Assembly (NCBI GenBank): GCA_038256935.1
Contig: JBBSJV010000062.1
Location: forward strand, 1 to 8,951
DNA length: 8,951 nt
Origin: JBBSJV01 sp038256935
GTDB taxonomy: Bacteria; Patescibacteriota; JACMRA01
Direction of reading: 5' to 3'
Each line of letters opens with the position of its first letter. Position 1 is the first letter of the stretch. Under the pieces are notes generated by a model. That model saw only the letters and a program-made list of their open reading frames with translations. It ran no database searches and was not told the DNA's origin. Positions 1-6,104 of this stretch are shown piece after piece. The position numbers and the translations under genes are program-made.

Positions 1-80
1 CTGAAAGTTACAATTTAGGAACTTATCAATTTACAGATTTGCCTAAGGGGAGTTATCAGATTATTGCGGAGGTGGAGTAG
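1..80 (+). CDS. C-terminal end of a probable surface/secreted protein (partial)
   Basis: The window opens inside a gene. The frame beginning at base 3 stays open for 25 codons and stops at TAG (78-80). The visible tail includes the string TYQFTDLPKGSYQIIAEVE. The pattern Y-x-F-x-x-L-P-x-G-x-Y is typical of the last strands of carboxypeptidase-regulatory-like, SdrD-B-like or PEGA-type beta-sandwich domains. These are usually found in extracellular or cell-surface proteins of bacteria. That would fit the downstream envelope genes, but only 25 residues are visible, so neither the full domain nor the protein family can be named. The gene runs in the same direction as the three envelope genes. It is separated from them by a 363-base gap containing repeats and a promoter, so it is probably a separate transcription unit. 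Confidence 0.6.
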   Translation, partial: ESYNLGTYQFTDLPKGSYQIIAEVE

Positions 81-104
81 GGCCAAACGGCGATTGAGAG
101 AAGT

Positions 105-116
105 GCTAAGCGTAGC
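105..116 (+). other. Short hairpin gcta-agcg-tagc
   Basis: Bases 105-108 (gcta) are perfectly complementary to 113-116 (tagc) around a 4-base loop. The stem is only 4 bp and could arise by chance. It is recorded because it abuts and competes with the larger nested stem at 115-162. No T-run follows, so it is not a terminator. Confidence 0.3.
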
Positions 117-162
117 CAAGCATGAACAGATCGGACTTGTTCCGATCATAAAGCCATGCGGC
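115..162 (+). other. Nested stem-loop enclosing a perfect 7-bp hairpin
   Basis: Inner hairpin: gatcgga (129-135) pairs perfectly with tccgatc (141-147) around the loop cttgt. Outer stem: gcatg (120-124) pairs with catgc (155-159), and after a 2-base bulge (118-119) gcc (115-117) pairs with ggc (160-162). The outer 3' arm lies inside the first 80-bp repeat unit, so that unit can fold with unique upstream sequence while the second cannot. No T-tract follows, which argues against an intrinsic terminator. It may be part of a structured RNA or a transcript 3' end that protects against decay. Confidence 0.45.
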
Positions 163-176
163 GAGCTAGGGTGCCA

Positions 177-192
177 GGTTACTTAAGTAACC
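177..192. repeat. Perfect 16-bp palindrome in repeat unit 1
   Basis: The sequence ggttacttaagtaacc equals its own reverse complement. As RNA it gives a 6-bp stem with a ttaa loop. As DNA it has the symmetry expected of a dimeric regulator's binding site. An identical copy lies exactly 80 bp downstream. Confidence 0.8.
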
Positions 193-256
193 GAACCGAA
201 GGGGCCTGACTTTGTTAGGACCATTGGTTTAAGCCATGCGGCGAGCTAGGGTGCCA

Positions 257-272
257 GGTTACTTAAGTAACC
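257..272. repeat. Perfect 16-bp palindrome in repeat unit 2
   Basis: Exact copy of the palindrome at 177-192. The 80-bp spacing is between seven and eight helical turns, so both sites would lie on roughly similar but not identical faces of the DNA. In the third unit the matching position reads ggttagttgcggaaacc, which keeps ggtt/aacc pairing with a changed loop. Confidence 0.8.
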
Positions 273-327
273 GAACCGAAGGGGCCTGACTTTGTTAGGA
301 CCATTGGTTAAAGCCATGCGGCGAGCT

Positions 328-361
328 AGGGTGCTGGGTTAGTTGCGGAAACCAGTGCCCT
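328..361 (+). other. Long stem-loop in the diverged third repeat unit
   Basis: agggtgctgg (328-337) pairs with ccagtgccct (352-361) through 10 consecutive pairs, two of them G-T wobbles. After a bulged G338, tt (339-340) pairs with aa (350-351), closing a 9-base loop. An alternative fold pairs tgccc (356-360) with gggca (374-378). The sequence after the stem is not T-rich, so it does not look like an intrinsic terminator. It sits just upstream of the promoter at 380-408. Confidence 0.5.
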
Positions 362-379
362 GTCTCTGCTTCTGGGCAT

Positions 380-408
380 TTGCCAAAGCTTTTATATTTG
401 ACTATACT
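380..408 (+). promoter_or_regulatory. Sigma-70-type promoter for the envelope gene block
   Basis: A -35 box TTGCCA (380-385) and a -10 box TATACT (403-408) are separated by exactly 17 bp. Transcription would start near base 415 with A. That gives a leader of about 29 bases that is A-rich and has no GGAGG-like ribosome binding site. It is the only well-spaced promoter seen between the repeats and the start codon at 444. Confidence 0.6.
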
Positions 409-443
409 TTAGCTAAGATCTAGACAAAAAAAGAAACAAACCT

Positions 444-2426
444 ATGCCACAACCAAACCCCGATCCAAATTCTGCAGCAAATGATAATTTCAACCCTGGA
501 TTTTTGCCGCCTAATAATCAAGCTCCATATCCTGAGGTCTATAATAACATGGGCCAAAATGCCCCTCAGTATCCTCATGGCAGTTATTCCCCTTACCCTG
601 GAGCTAACCCTGCTTATCTAAATCCACTTCCCCCTGTTATTCCCCAAGGACAAAACCCAAAACCTAAATTTGATCTAAAGAAATTCTTGAAAAAACGCTG
701 GTGGGTGGTAGCAATTGTGGCTGTAGTTTTGCTATATTTAATTGCTTTAGCAGTGGTTGCATTTTTAGGTCGAAACAATCAACCCGTTGTTAGCCAAGTT
801 TATAATAATGTCGAATCAAATATCTCGGGCCCTAATGAACTGCCCCAAGGAACACCAGGAAGCTGGGAAATAGTCATTGAAAATAAAGAACAGGTAGCAG
901 TGGAAAACGTGCAATTAAAACTAGAATTTGATAGTGACTTTACGTACTTAGATACTGTGAGCCCAAGTCCTCAAGACCCTGAAGGTACTACTTATCTGAT
1001 TACTAGACTAGATGCTGCTGGAGGTAGAACGCCAAGTGCTAAAGTCGTAATTAGTGGAGTTTTGATCGGAAACCCTGATGTAGAAACAGAAATGAAAGGA
1101 CAAATTACTTACCTACCAAGTGGGGCAAATAGCACAATCACCAAAAGTATTACAGCTGTAAAAACTAAAATCACCAGCCCTCAACTTGATGTGACTATCC
1201 AGCCTTCTCAAGATTTTGTTACAAATGGAGGAGAAGTAGAATACACAGTGTTGATTAAAAATAGGGTCGATACTACTTTTAGAAATCTCAGAGTACAGAT
1301 GATATATCCTAGCGGGCGAGATGTATTTACCTATACAAGCTCAGAGTTTTCTACTTCCAACCGTACGGCACCTCAAACTACCCCTGATGAAGGGACTGAT
1401 ATTTGGAATATAACTAGCCTTGCTGGAAACGGTGAATTGAGTCTAAAAGTGCGTGGAAAAGCATTTGGAGCCAATGACGCTAGACTAACCTTTGGCGTAC
1501 AAATAGGTCTTAAAGACAACAATGACAGATATCAAACGATAGTGGAAAGATACCGCGATGTAAGAGTTGTGGCAAGAGCATTATTTGTAGATGCCAAGAT
1601 CACAGGAAAAGATAATAACCCAATTTTTAGACCAGATGAGACACTTTCGATTGAAGTATCATATGAAAATCAAAGCCAGCAGACTCTGACTAATGTAGAA
1701 CTAGAATCATACATCGACGATGGGGCAGGGGTATTAGATCTTACCACGTTATCTTTTGGAAGCGGACAAAGAGGGGATATTGTGCAGGGCCAGATTCAAT
1801 ACAAAGCCACTCGAATTCCTCAACTACAAGTAGTTAGGCCAGGGCAAAAAGGCACTCTTACCTACTCAGTCAAAGTCAAGCCATTAGAGACATTTATCAA
1901 TCCAAACCTGAACCAAATTAGCTACACCCTCAAACCAGGGGTGCGGGCCAAGGCACAGAATTTAGAAGCAATTGATGCTGGGGGCTCAACTTATAAAGCT
2001 AAGGGATCTTTGGAATTTGAACAAACTGAAAAAGCAACTATGGTTGGCACCAATGCTACAACTGGTAATGATATTTACGAAGTTGTGTTTACTCTTAAAA
2101 CCTGGCAAAATGAAGTTAGCGACGTGCAATTAACGGCTCTTAGTCCTTTACCAGTAGGTAGTTGGACAGGGGAAGCTCAGCCAGTCGATCAGAGAGCTAA
2201 TTTATCTTATGATCAGGGTAATGGAAAGATAACTTGGAATGTGGGTGTGGTGCCAAGCTACGCAGGAAGGGGGGTAGATCCTATTCGAGTTACTTTTAGA
2301 ATCGAAAACACCTCAGATAAAAATGGAGTAGAAACCTTGATCAGAAATATCAAATTAAGCGGTCTGGATATTATCACAGGAGAAAGGTATGAATTAACCG
2401 GAAAAGACGTAGAAACTGCCCGATAA
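444..2426 (+). CDS. Single-pass membrane protein with repeated Ig-like (DUF11/CARDB-like) ectodomains
   Basis: This 660-aa protein is not a recognised named gene. Residues 1-75 are N/P/Q/Y-rich and probably disordered. A basic patch (KKFLKKR, about 79-85) precedes one hydrophobic helix (about 86-108), which predicts the N-terminus inside and the rest outside. No signal peptidase site is evident, so it should remain anchored. From about residue 122 the chain is beta-rich with about four similar modules of 125-145 residues (roughly 123-247, 248-376, 377-520, 521-660). They carry phrases such as GSWEIVIENKEQVAVENVQL, VEYTVLIKNRVDTTFRNLRV and LSIEVSYENQSQQTLTNVEL, the usual signature of DUF11/CARDB-type Ig-like folds. 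There are no cysteines. The role is inferred to be structural or adhesive at the surface. The start is supported by the promoter and by the position of the basic/TM segment. Nothing catalytic is visible. A promoter in the 63-base gap downstream could let the next gene be expressed separately. Confidence 0.75.
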   Translation: MPQPNPDPNSAANDNFNPGFLPPNNQAPYPEVYNNMGQNAPQYPHGSYSPYPGANPAYLNPLPPVIPQGQNPKPKFDLKKFLKKRWWVVAIVAVVLLYLIALAVVAFLGRNNQPVVSQVYNNVESNISGPNELPQGTPGSWEIVIENKEQVAVENVQLKLEFDSDFTYLDTVSPSPQDPEGTTYLITRLDAAGGRTPSAKVVISGVLIGNPDVETEMKGQITYLPSGANSTITKSITAVKTKITSPQLDVTIQPSQDFVTNGGEVEYTVLIKNRVDTTFRNLRVQMIYPSGRDVFTYTSSEFSTSNRTAPQTTPDEGTDIWNITSLAGNGELSLKVRGKAFGANDARLTFGVQIGLKDNNDRYQTIVERYRDVRVVARALFVDAKITGKDNNPIFRPDETLSIEVSYENQSQQTLTNVELESYIDDGAGVLDLTTLSFGSGQRGDIVQGQIQYKATRIPQLQVVRPGQKGTLTYSVKVKPLETFINPNLNQISYTLKPGVRAKAQNLEAIDAGGSTYKAKGSLEFEQTEKATMVGTNATTGNDIYEVVFTLKTWQNEVSDVQLTALSPLPVGSWTGEAQPVDQRANLSYDQGNGKITWNVGVVPSYAGRGVDPIRVTFRIENTSDKNGVETLIRNIKLSGLDIITGERYELTGKDVETAR

Positions 2427-2432
2427 AATCTC

Positions 2433-2461
2433 TTGCTAAAACGACTTTTTAAGGGTATAAT
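2433..2461 (+). promoter_or_regulatory. Internal promoter upstream of the multi-hydrolase gene
   Basis: TTGCTA (2433-2438) and a perfect TATAAT (2456-2461) are 17 bp apart, in the short gap after the first envelope gene. Transcription would begin near 2468. That leaves a leader of about 22 bases made almost only of A with a few C and T. The gggag at 2464-2468 then lies before or at the transcript 5' end, so it is unlikely to serve as a ribosome binding site. No terminator hairpin is visible between the two genes, so read-through from the upstream promoter is also likely. Confidence 0.65.
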
Positions 2462-2489
2462 AAGGGAGTAACAAAAACAAAAAAAATCG

Positions 2490-5400
2490 ATGATTCCTAA
2501 TAAGAGTTTGTTTAGAATGTATCTAACCCCTGATAAGGGTGGGAGTAGCGCTACCCAAAATCCTAATTCGGCGCCTCAAAATAATCAATCAAATCAACAA
2601 AATCAGACCCCGAATACGGCCCCAAGTCCTAATTCTCAAAATGTAGTAAGACCACCAGAAGGAGCGCGCAATAACGTTGTACCATTTTCAAGGAAAAAAC
2701 CAAATACTGACACTTCTAATCAGCCAAGTCCAAATCAAAACCCACAAAATCCAAATCCTGAAAATAATTCTCCAGATCCCCAAAACCCATCTTCTTCTCA
2801 ACCAGCTACCTCTGGCCCAGTAAACCAAGTCAGTAATATAAGAGCAAATATTGTTAATAATTCTGGAGGCAATCTCCAAGCTGAAGCAGGGGTAGCAAAC
2901 CAGCAGGTATCCAGACCAGCTGCGCAGGGGGTTGTCGCTACACAACAAAACTCAGAAGATAGTGAGGAGCAAACAGATGAGGCGATGGAAGAAGCGGATA
3001 AGCTGGGTAGTAGTGATATTGAAAATAAAGATGGGGAACAAGCTAAGTTAGCAGAGTCTGAGACCGTGACATCAAGTATTGATTCTGGCCCACAAAAGGC
3101 TCAAAATGACAAGTTCATACATAACGAGGTGGATCTAATAGCTCCAAACGTTTCAAATTCAAGTCGAGCTAGGCAACCAGGTTCAACAAAAACTTTGCAG
3201 GTTGATATTGGCATGCGCCGAACTGAAAAAGACAAGCCGGGCACAACCCATTCCGTAGCACATCAAAGCAAGGGAGAGGGTAAAAAAAAGGAAAATTTCC
3301 AAAATGCTAAACAGGGTGCTAAGACAAAGATTTCAAATCAGAATTTCTCTGATAATCAAGTTGATCCATCCCAAGCTCAGATTGCTAATCAATTAGAAAA
3401 AGATAGTCCGTATTATGCAAGCCCTGAAGACCAAGCTAGATTTGATCAAGAAGCAAAGCAAGAAGTAGATGAAATGGGGAAACCATTTGCAATTTCTCCA
3501 CAAGAAGAAGCTGACATTCAAGAGCAGTCCAATCAAGAAGTGGCAGAACTTTCTCATGAATTAAGCCCAGAAGAAGAATCTCAGATCGAGCAAGAAGCTC
3601 AAGACGAAGCAAGCCCTAATACTCTACCCGATCTGTTATCAGATGAAGAAATTGCCAACAAATTTCCAGATCTGAGATACACTAGGCTTGGAAACAGTAA
3701 AACTGGTGATATTGTAAACCTAGACCCTGATGGTAATAAATTGCCTAGAGGGTTTGTACCACCCACAAAGCTTACCCCTCTTGATAAGCAATCAGTTCAA
3801 GACAAATTTGATCAATTAGACGATAAATCTAAGTTACTTCAATTTGATCTAGAAAATAGTAAAACAGATGAGGATATAGAAAAAAACAAGCTACTGAGTG
3901 ATCTGACAAATTACAAAATGCAGCAACTTAATGATTTGCTTAAAGATGAGTTAAAAAAAAGAGCCTTACAATTTATAACCACCACTGTTGCCCCACTGAT
4001 TCCCTGGATAGCTGGAGCATTGATCGGGTTTTTATTACTAACTGGAGCTTTTTTCGTAGTTTTGTACTATTATTGTAATTATTATAGAAATGTCGTAACT
4101 GATACTGCCATCAGAGTCAGTAATGTAGCAAACCCTTTATTGCCTGATATAAATATTAACAAAATCTGCTCTCTTTTTGGTGGTGGAAATGGAGGGGCTA
4201 ATGCCTGTCCTGCTGGAACTACGGCTTATGTAAAGGATCCTGATGGTAGGTGGGTAGAGGATACTTCTAATGATGATGGCGGCGGTGGTAGCTTTACCAG
4301 TCTGTGTTTGGAAGAGACTCTTCAAGGAAAGTCTGATAATGATACTATCAAATTATGGAGAGCTCAAGGTGGTGTTTCTCAAATCGATGTGCCGGTTAAA
4401 GTGATAAAAGAAGTAATCGCTGCTGGAAAAGAAGCTGGAGTTAGTTCTGAAGTAGTAGCCTTTGTATTATCAAAAGTAGCAACAGAGAGTCTTTACGCCA
4501 GTCCTCCACTTTGGCAGGCTCGAAATAACATCCCTTGCTATGGTATCGTACAAATTTGTGCAGGATCTCGAGGAAGTTATAGCTATGAATCTTGGACAAG
4601 AAAAACCCTTGGAAAAGTCCCATCACCTGAAGAGTTTTGGAATAATAAGGTAATGCAGATGAGGGTAATAGCAACAGGGGTCGCTGAAAAAAAGAGCTTC
4701 AGATGTCCATATACCGAAGGAAAATCAGTCGCCTTTGATATTGGTGTAAAATGGTTAGGTTGCGTCCCTTTAAATAGAGGAGATGGTGGAGTAACTGCTG
4801 GAAATTATGGTGAAGCTGTTGAAAGGAATTTTGCAATAATTACATGTAGTGGCACTTCTACATTAGTACAAAATGAGTCTACACAAAAAAACACTCTCAG
4901 CTTACAAAATCTGATCAAGCCTATTAATACTAATGCTCAAGCTGGAGCTGGCTCTGGACCTGGAAGCTTCAATGTAGATACTGCCAAGGTAACTCAAATA
5001 AAAAGCTTAATCAGTTCTGGCAAGATTGTAGATAATATAGTTAATCCAGGAATTAGAGGGACATTTGCACAGCAAGTAGAGCGAAGACAAATTCACCCCA
5101 CTACTGTAAACAGTGTCATTGCTTTAGCAAACAGTGGAGTTTTTGATGCCTTTGAAATCTCAAGTGCGTATAGAAGTGACTCTACAACAGGGCATGGACT
5201 AGGAATAAAAGTCGATATTGCCATGGTCAAATACCAAGGTGTAGTTTACAGGCATCAAAATGTTCACAGTAATCCAACTGAAGCAGGTCTGAAGGCTTGG
5301 GAAATAATGGCTCAGACTTTATCAAAAATTGGAACAGTAACTACCATTATCTCAGCAGGACCAATTTATCAAAGACTTGTGAGTACTAATAGCTACAGAG

Positions 5401-6098
5401 TAGGAGGTGGGACAACCAGCCAAGTTGGTATTGTTAATGAACCGAGAGCTCACTATCATCATTTCGATGTGAATTTTGATACTAGTGCTCAAGTCGGGGA
5501 TATTGCCGGTGCAGGGGGAGGTAGTAGCGGTAGTCTTTGTTGCCCGCCTGATGCAGATCCAAATGAAGACGAGTCTAGGTGTTTTGCTCCAGGTAATACT
5601 ACACTTGCAGGAGCTGCTTCTGGAGGCGATGTTAGTACTGAATATCCTAGTCAACTAACTGCAGGTGAATACGCAGTACCTCATTTTAACATATATTTAA
5701 GTGCATATGGGTATCGATGGGGTAGAGCACATAATGGTATCGATATCTCTGGTGCACGAGGGCCCGTATACGCAGTAGATGCAGGTCAAGTAATTGACGT
5801 GGTTACTGGCTGTCCTGATCCAGGAGGCTATGGTAGTAGATGTGGTGGAGGTTTTGGTAATAGAGTGTATATCAAACATTCCAACGGTGATGTAACCAGA
5901 TATGCTCATAATAGTAGAGTCTTGGTAACCAAAAACCAACAAGTCCAGAAAGGTCAACAAATAGCTCAAAGTGGAAGCTCTGGCAGTTCTACTGGGCCAC
6001 ATTTGCATTTTGAACACCTTAAAGGAGGAACAAGACCAATTGATCCTTGCACAGAAATTCTCAGAGGAAAATGTGTTTTAAATCAACCTGTAAAATAA
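2490..6098 (+). CDS. Membrane-anchored triple peptidoglycan hydrolase (SLT + M15-like + M23)
   Basis: This 1202-aa protein is predicted to cut cell-wall glycan and peptide bonds outside the membrane. Residues 1-490 are N/Q/P-rich then acidic, likely disordered and cytoplasmic, ending in a lysine-rich helix. One long hydrophobic segment spans about 498-527. Outside are three enzyme domains joined by Gly/Ser linkers. (1) An SLT-type lytic transglycosylase (about 618-790) has E666 in the motif TES and GIVQI (685-689) in place of the family's usual GLMQI. (2) An M15/DD-peptidase-like domain (about 846-996) has R895, H902-x-x-G-x-K-x-D909 and a later E984/H988-H991 cluster. (3) An M23/LytM endopeptidase (about 1060-1190) has HNGID (H1081, D1085), H1140 and HLHFE (H1171, H1173), so all metal and catalytic residues are present. 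All 16 cysteines lie at or after residue 529. The nearest known architecture is PrgK of plasmid pCF10, a multi-hydrolase protein of a Gram-positive type IV secretion system. A secretion role here is inference. The next gene starts 6 bases after the stop. Confidence 0.85.
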   Translation: MIPNKSLFRMYLTPDKGGSSATQNPNSAPQNNQSNQQNQTPNTAPSPNSQNVVRPPEGARNNVVPFSRKKPNTDTSNQPSPNQNPQNPNPENNSPDPQNPSSSQPATSGPVNQVSNIRANIVNNSGGNLQAEAGVANQQVSRPAAQGVVATQQNSEDSEEQTDEAMEEADKLGSSDIENKDGEQAKLAESETVTSSIDSGPQKAQNDKFIHNEVDLIAPNVSNSSRARQPGSTKTLQVDIGMRRTEKDKPGTTHSVAHQSKGEGKKKENFQNAKQGAKTKISNQNFSDNQVDPSQAQIANQLEKDSPYYASPEDQARFDQEAKQEVDEMGKPFAISPQEEADIQEQSNQEVAELSHELSPEEESQIEQEAQDEASPNTLPDLLSDEEIANKFPDLRYTRLGNSKTGDIVNLDPDGNKLPRGFVPPTKLTPLDKQSVQDKFDQLDDKSKLLQFDLENSKTDEDIEKNKLLSDLTNYKMQQLNDLLKDELKKRALQFITTTVAPLIPWIAGALIGFLLLTGAFFVVLYYYCNYYRNVVTDTAIRVSNVANPLLPDININKICSLFGGGNGGANACPAGTTAYVKDPDGRWVEDTSNDDGGGGSFTSLCLEETLQGKSDNDTIKLWRAQGGVSQIDVPVKVIKEVIAAGKEAGVSSEVVAFVLSKVATESLYASPPLWQARNNIPCYGIVQICAGSRGSYSYESWTRKTLGKVPSPEEFWNNKVMQMRVIATGVAEKKSFRCPYTEGKSVAFDIGVKWLGCVPLNRGDGGVTAGNYGEAVERNFAIITCSGTSTLVQNESTQKNTLSLQNLIKPINTNAQAGAGSGPGSFNVDTAKVTQIKSLISSGKIVDNIVNPGIRGTFAQQVERRQIHPTTVNSVIALANSGVFDAFEISSAYRSDSTTGHGLGIKVDIAMVKYQGVVYRHQNVHSNPTEAGLKAWEIMAQTLSKIGTVTTIISAGPIYQRLVSTNSYRVGGGTTSQVGIVNEPRAHYHHFDVNFDTSAQVGDIAGAGGGSSGSLCCPPDADPNEDESRCFAPGNTTLAGAASGGDVSTEYPSQLTAGEYAVPHFNIYLSAYGYRWGRAHNGIDISGARGPVYAVDAGQVIDVVTGCPDPGGYGSRCGGGFGNRVYIKHSNGDVTRYAHNSRVLVTKNQQVQKGQQIAQSGSSGSSTGPHLHFEHLKGGTRPIDPCTEILRGKCVLNQPVK
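3420..3674 (+). repeat. Acidic 23-25-residue repeats in the hydrolase's cytoplasmic tail
   Basis: Residues 311-395 contain a degenerate repeat with starts at S311 (SPEDQARFDQEAKQEVDEM), S336 (SPQEEADIQEQSNQEVAEL), S359 (SPEEESQIEQEAQDEASPN) and a weak fourth at S384 (SDEEIANKFPDL). The spacing is 25, 23 and 25 residues. Each unit starts with Ser-Pro (Ser-Asp in the fourth) and continues as an acidic, Gln-rich helix-forming stretch. This suggests a short helical repeat used for protein binding inside the cell. No named repeat family is recognised. Confidence 0.6.
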
Positions 6099-6104
6099 TC
6101 GTAT

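Larger units (their letters stand above)
151..334 (+). repeat. Tandem 80-bp repeat, two full units plus a partial third
   Basis: Units begin with aagccatgcg at 151, 231 and 311. The first two (151-230 and 231-310) are directly adjacent and differ only in their last base (t230 versus a310). The third matches for its first 24 bases (311-334) and then diverges. Each full unit carries a perfect 16-bp palindrome, ggttacttaagtaacc (177-192 and 257-272). It also carries an imperfect hairpin in which cctgac pairs with gttagg across a 3-base loop (205-219 in unit 1), extendable outward by aaccga pairing with ttggtt. Near-identity of the copies means recent duplication or active homogenisation. The unit length is not a multiple of three, so this is not a coding repeat. 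No recognised repeat or riboswitch family could be assigned by eye. Confidence 0.9.
81..443. other. Gene-free intergenic region with structured repeats and a promoter
   Basis: No credible coding region is visible here on either strand. In order, the gap holds a short hairpin (105-116), a nested stem (115-162) enclosing a perfect 7-bp hairpin, two tandem 80-bp units (151-310), a diverged third unit (from 311) folding into a longer stem (328-361), and a sigma-70-type promoter (380-408). One 80-bp unit contains 42 G/C bases, clearly richer than the AT-rich genes around it. The repeats lie upstream of the predicted promoter. They are therefore either in the 3' untranslated part of the preceding transcript, part of a separate small RNA, or a DNA-level regulatory or REP-like element. 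Confidence 0.7.

Noticed and set aside
129..147. Intrinsic terminator for the upstream gene
   Set aside because: The 7-bp hairpin is perfect but is followed by ataaagcc rather than a run of T.
151..310. Integron attC sites (the unit contains gttagg near a paired cctgac)
   Set aside because: The 3-base loop and unit order do not fit attC geometry, the GTTRRRY core is not matched, and there are no cassettes between the units and no integrase.
151..334. CRISPR array
   Set aside because: The units abut each other with no variable spacers, are 80 bp long, and no cas gene is present.
151..378. Known riboswitch (c-di-GMP, TPP, SAM) or SRP-like RNA
   Set aside because: The conserved cores of these families could not be matched by eye, and the elements lie upstream of the predicted promoter rather than in the leader of the envelope gene.
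398..419. Promoter TTGACT (398-403) with TAAGAT (414-419)
   Set aside because: The spacer is only 10 bp; the overlapping TTGCCA-17-TATACT pair is much better.
2464..2468. gggag as a Shine-Dalgarno site for the hydrolase gene
   Set aside because: It is about 22 bases from the ATG, too far, and lies at or before the predicted transcription start.
2688..2948. Open frames on the opposite strand or in other frames inside the large genes (2688-2948, 4137-4325, 4441-4674, 5352-5654, 5476-5658, 5697-6017, 6656-6889, 7827-8114)
   Set aside because: They lie wholly inside convincing genes, show low-complexity composition set by the other strand and no domain motifs, and have no promoter or ribosome site.
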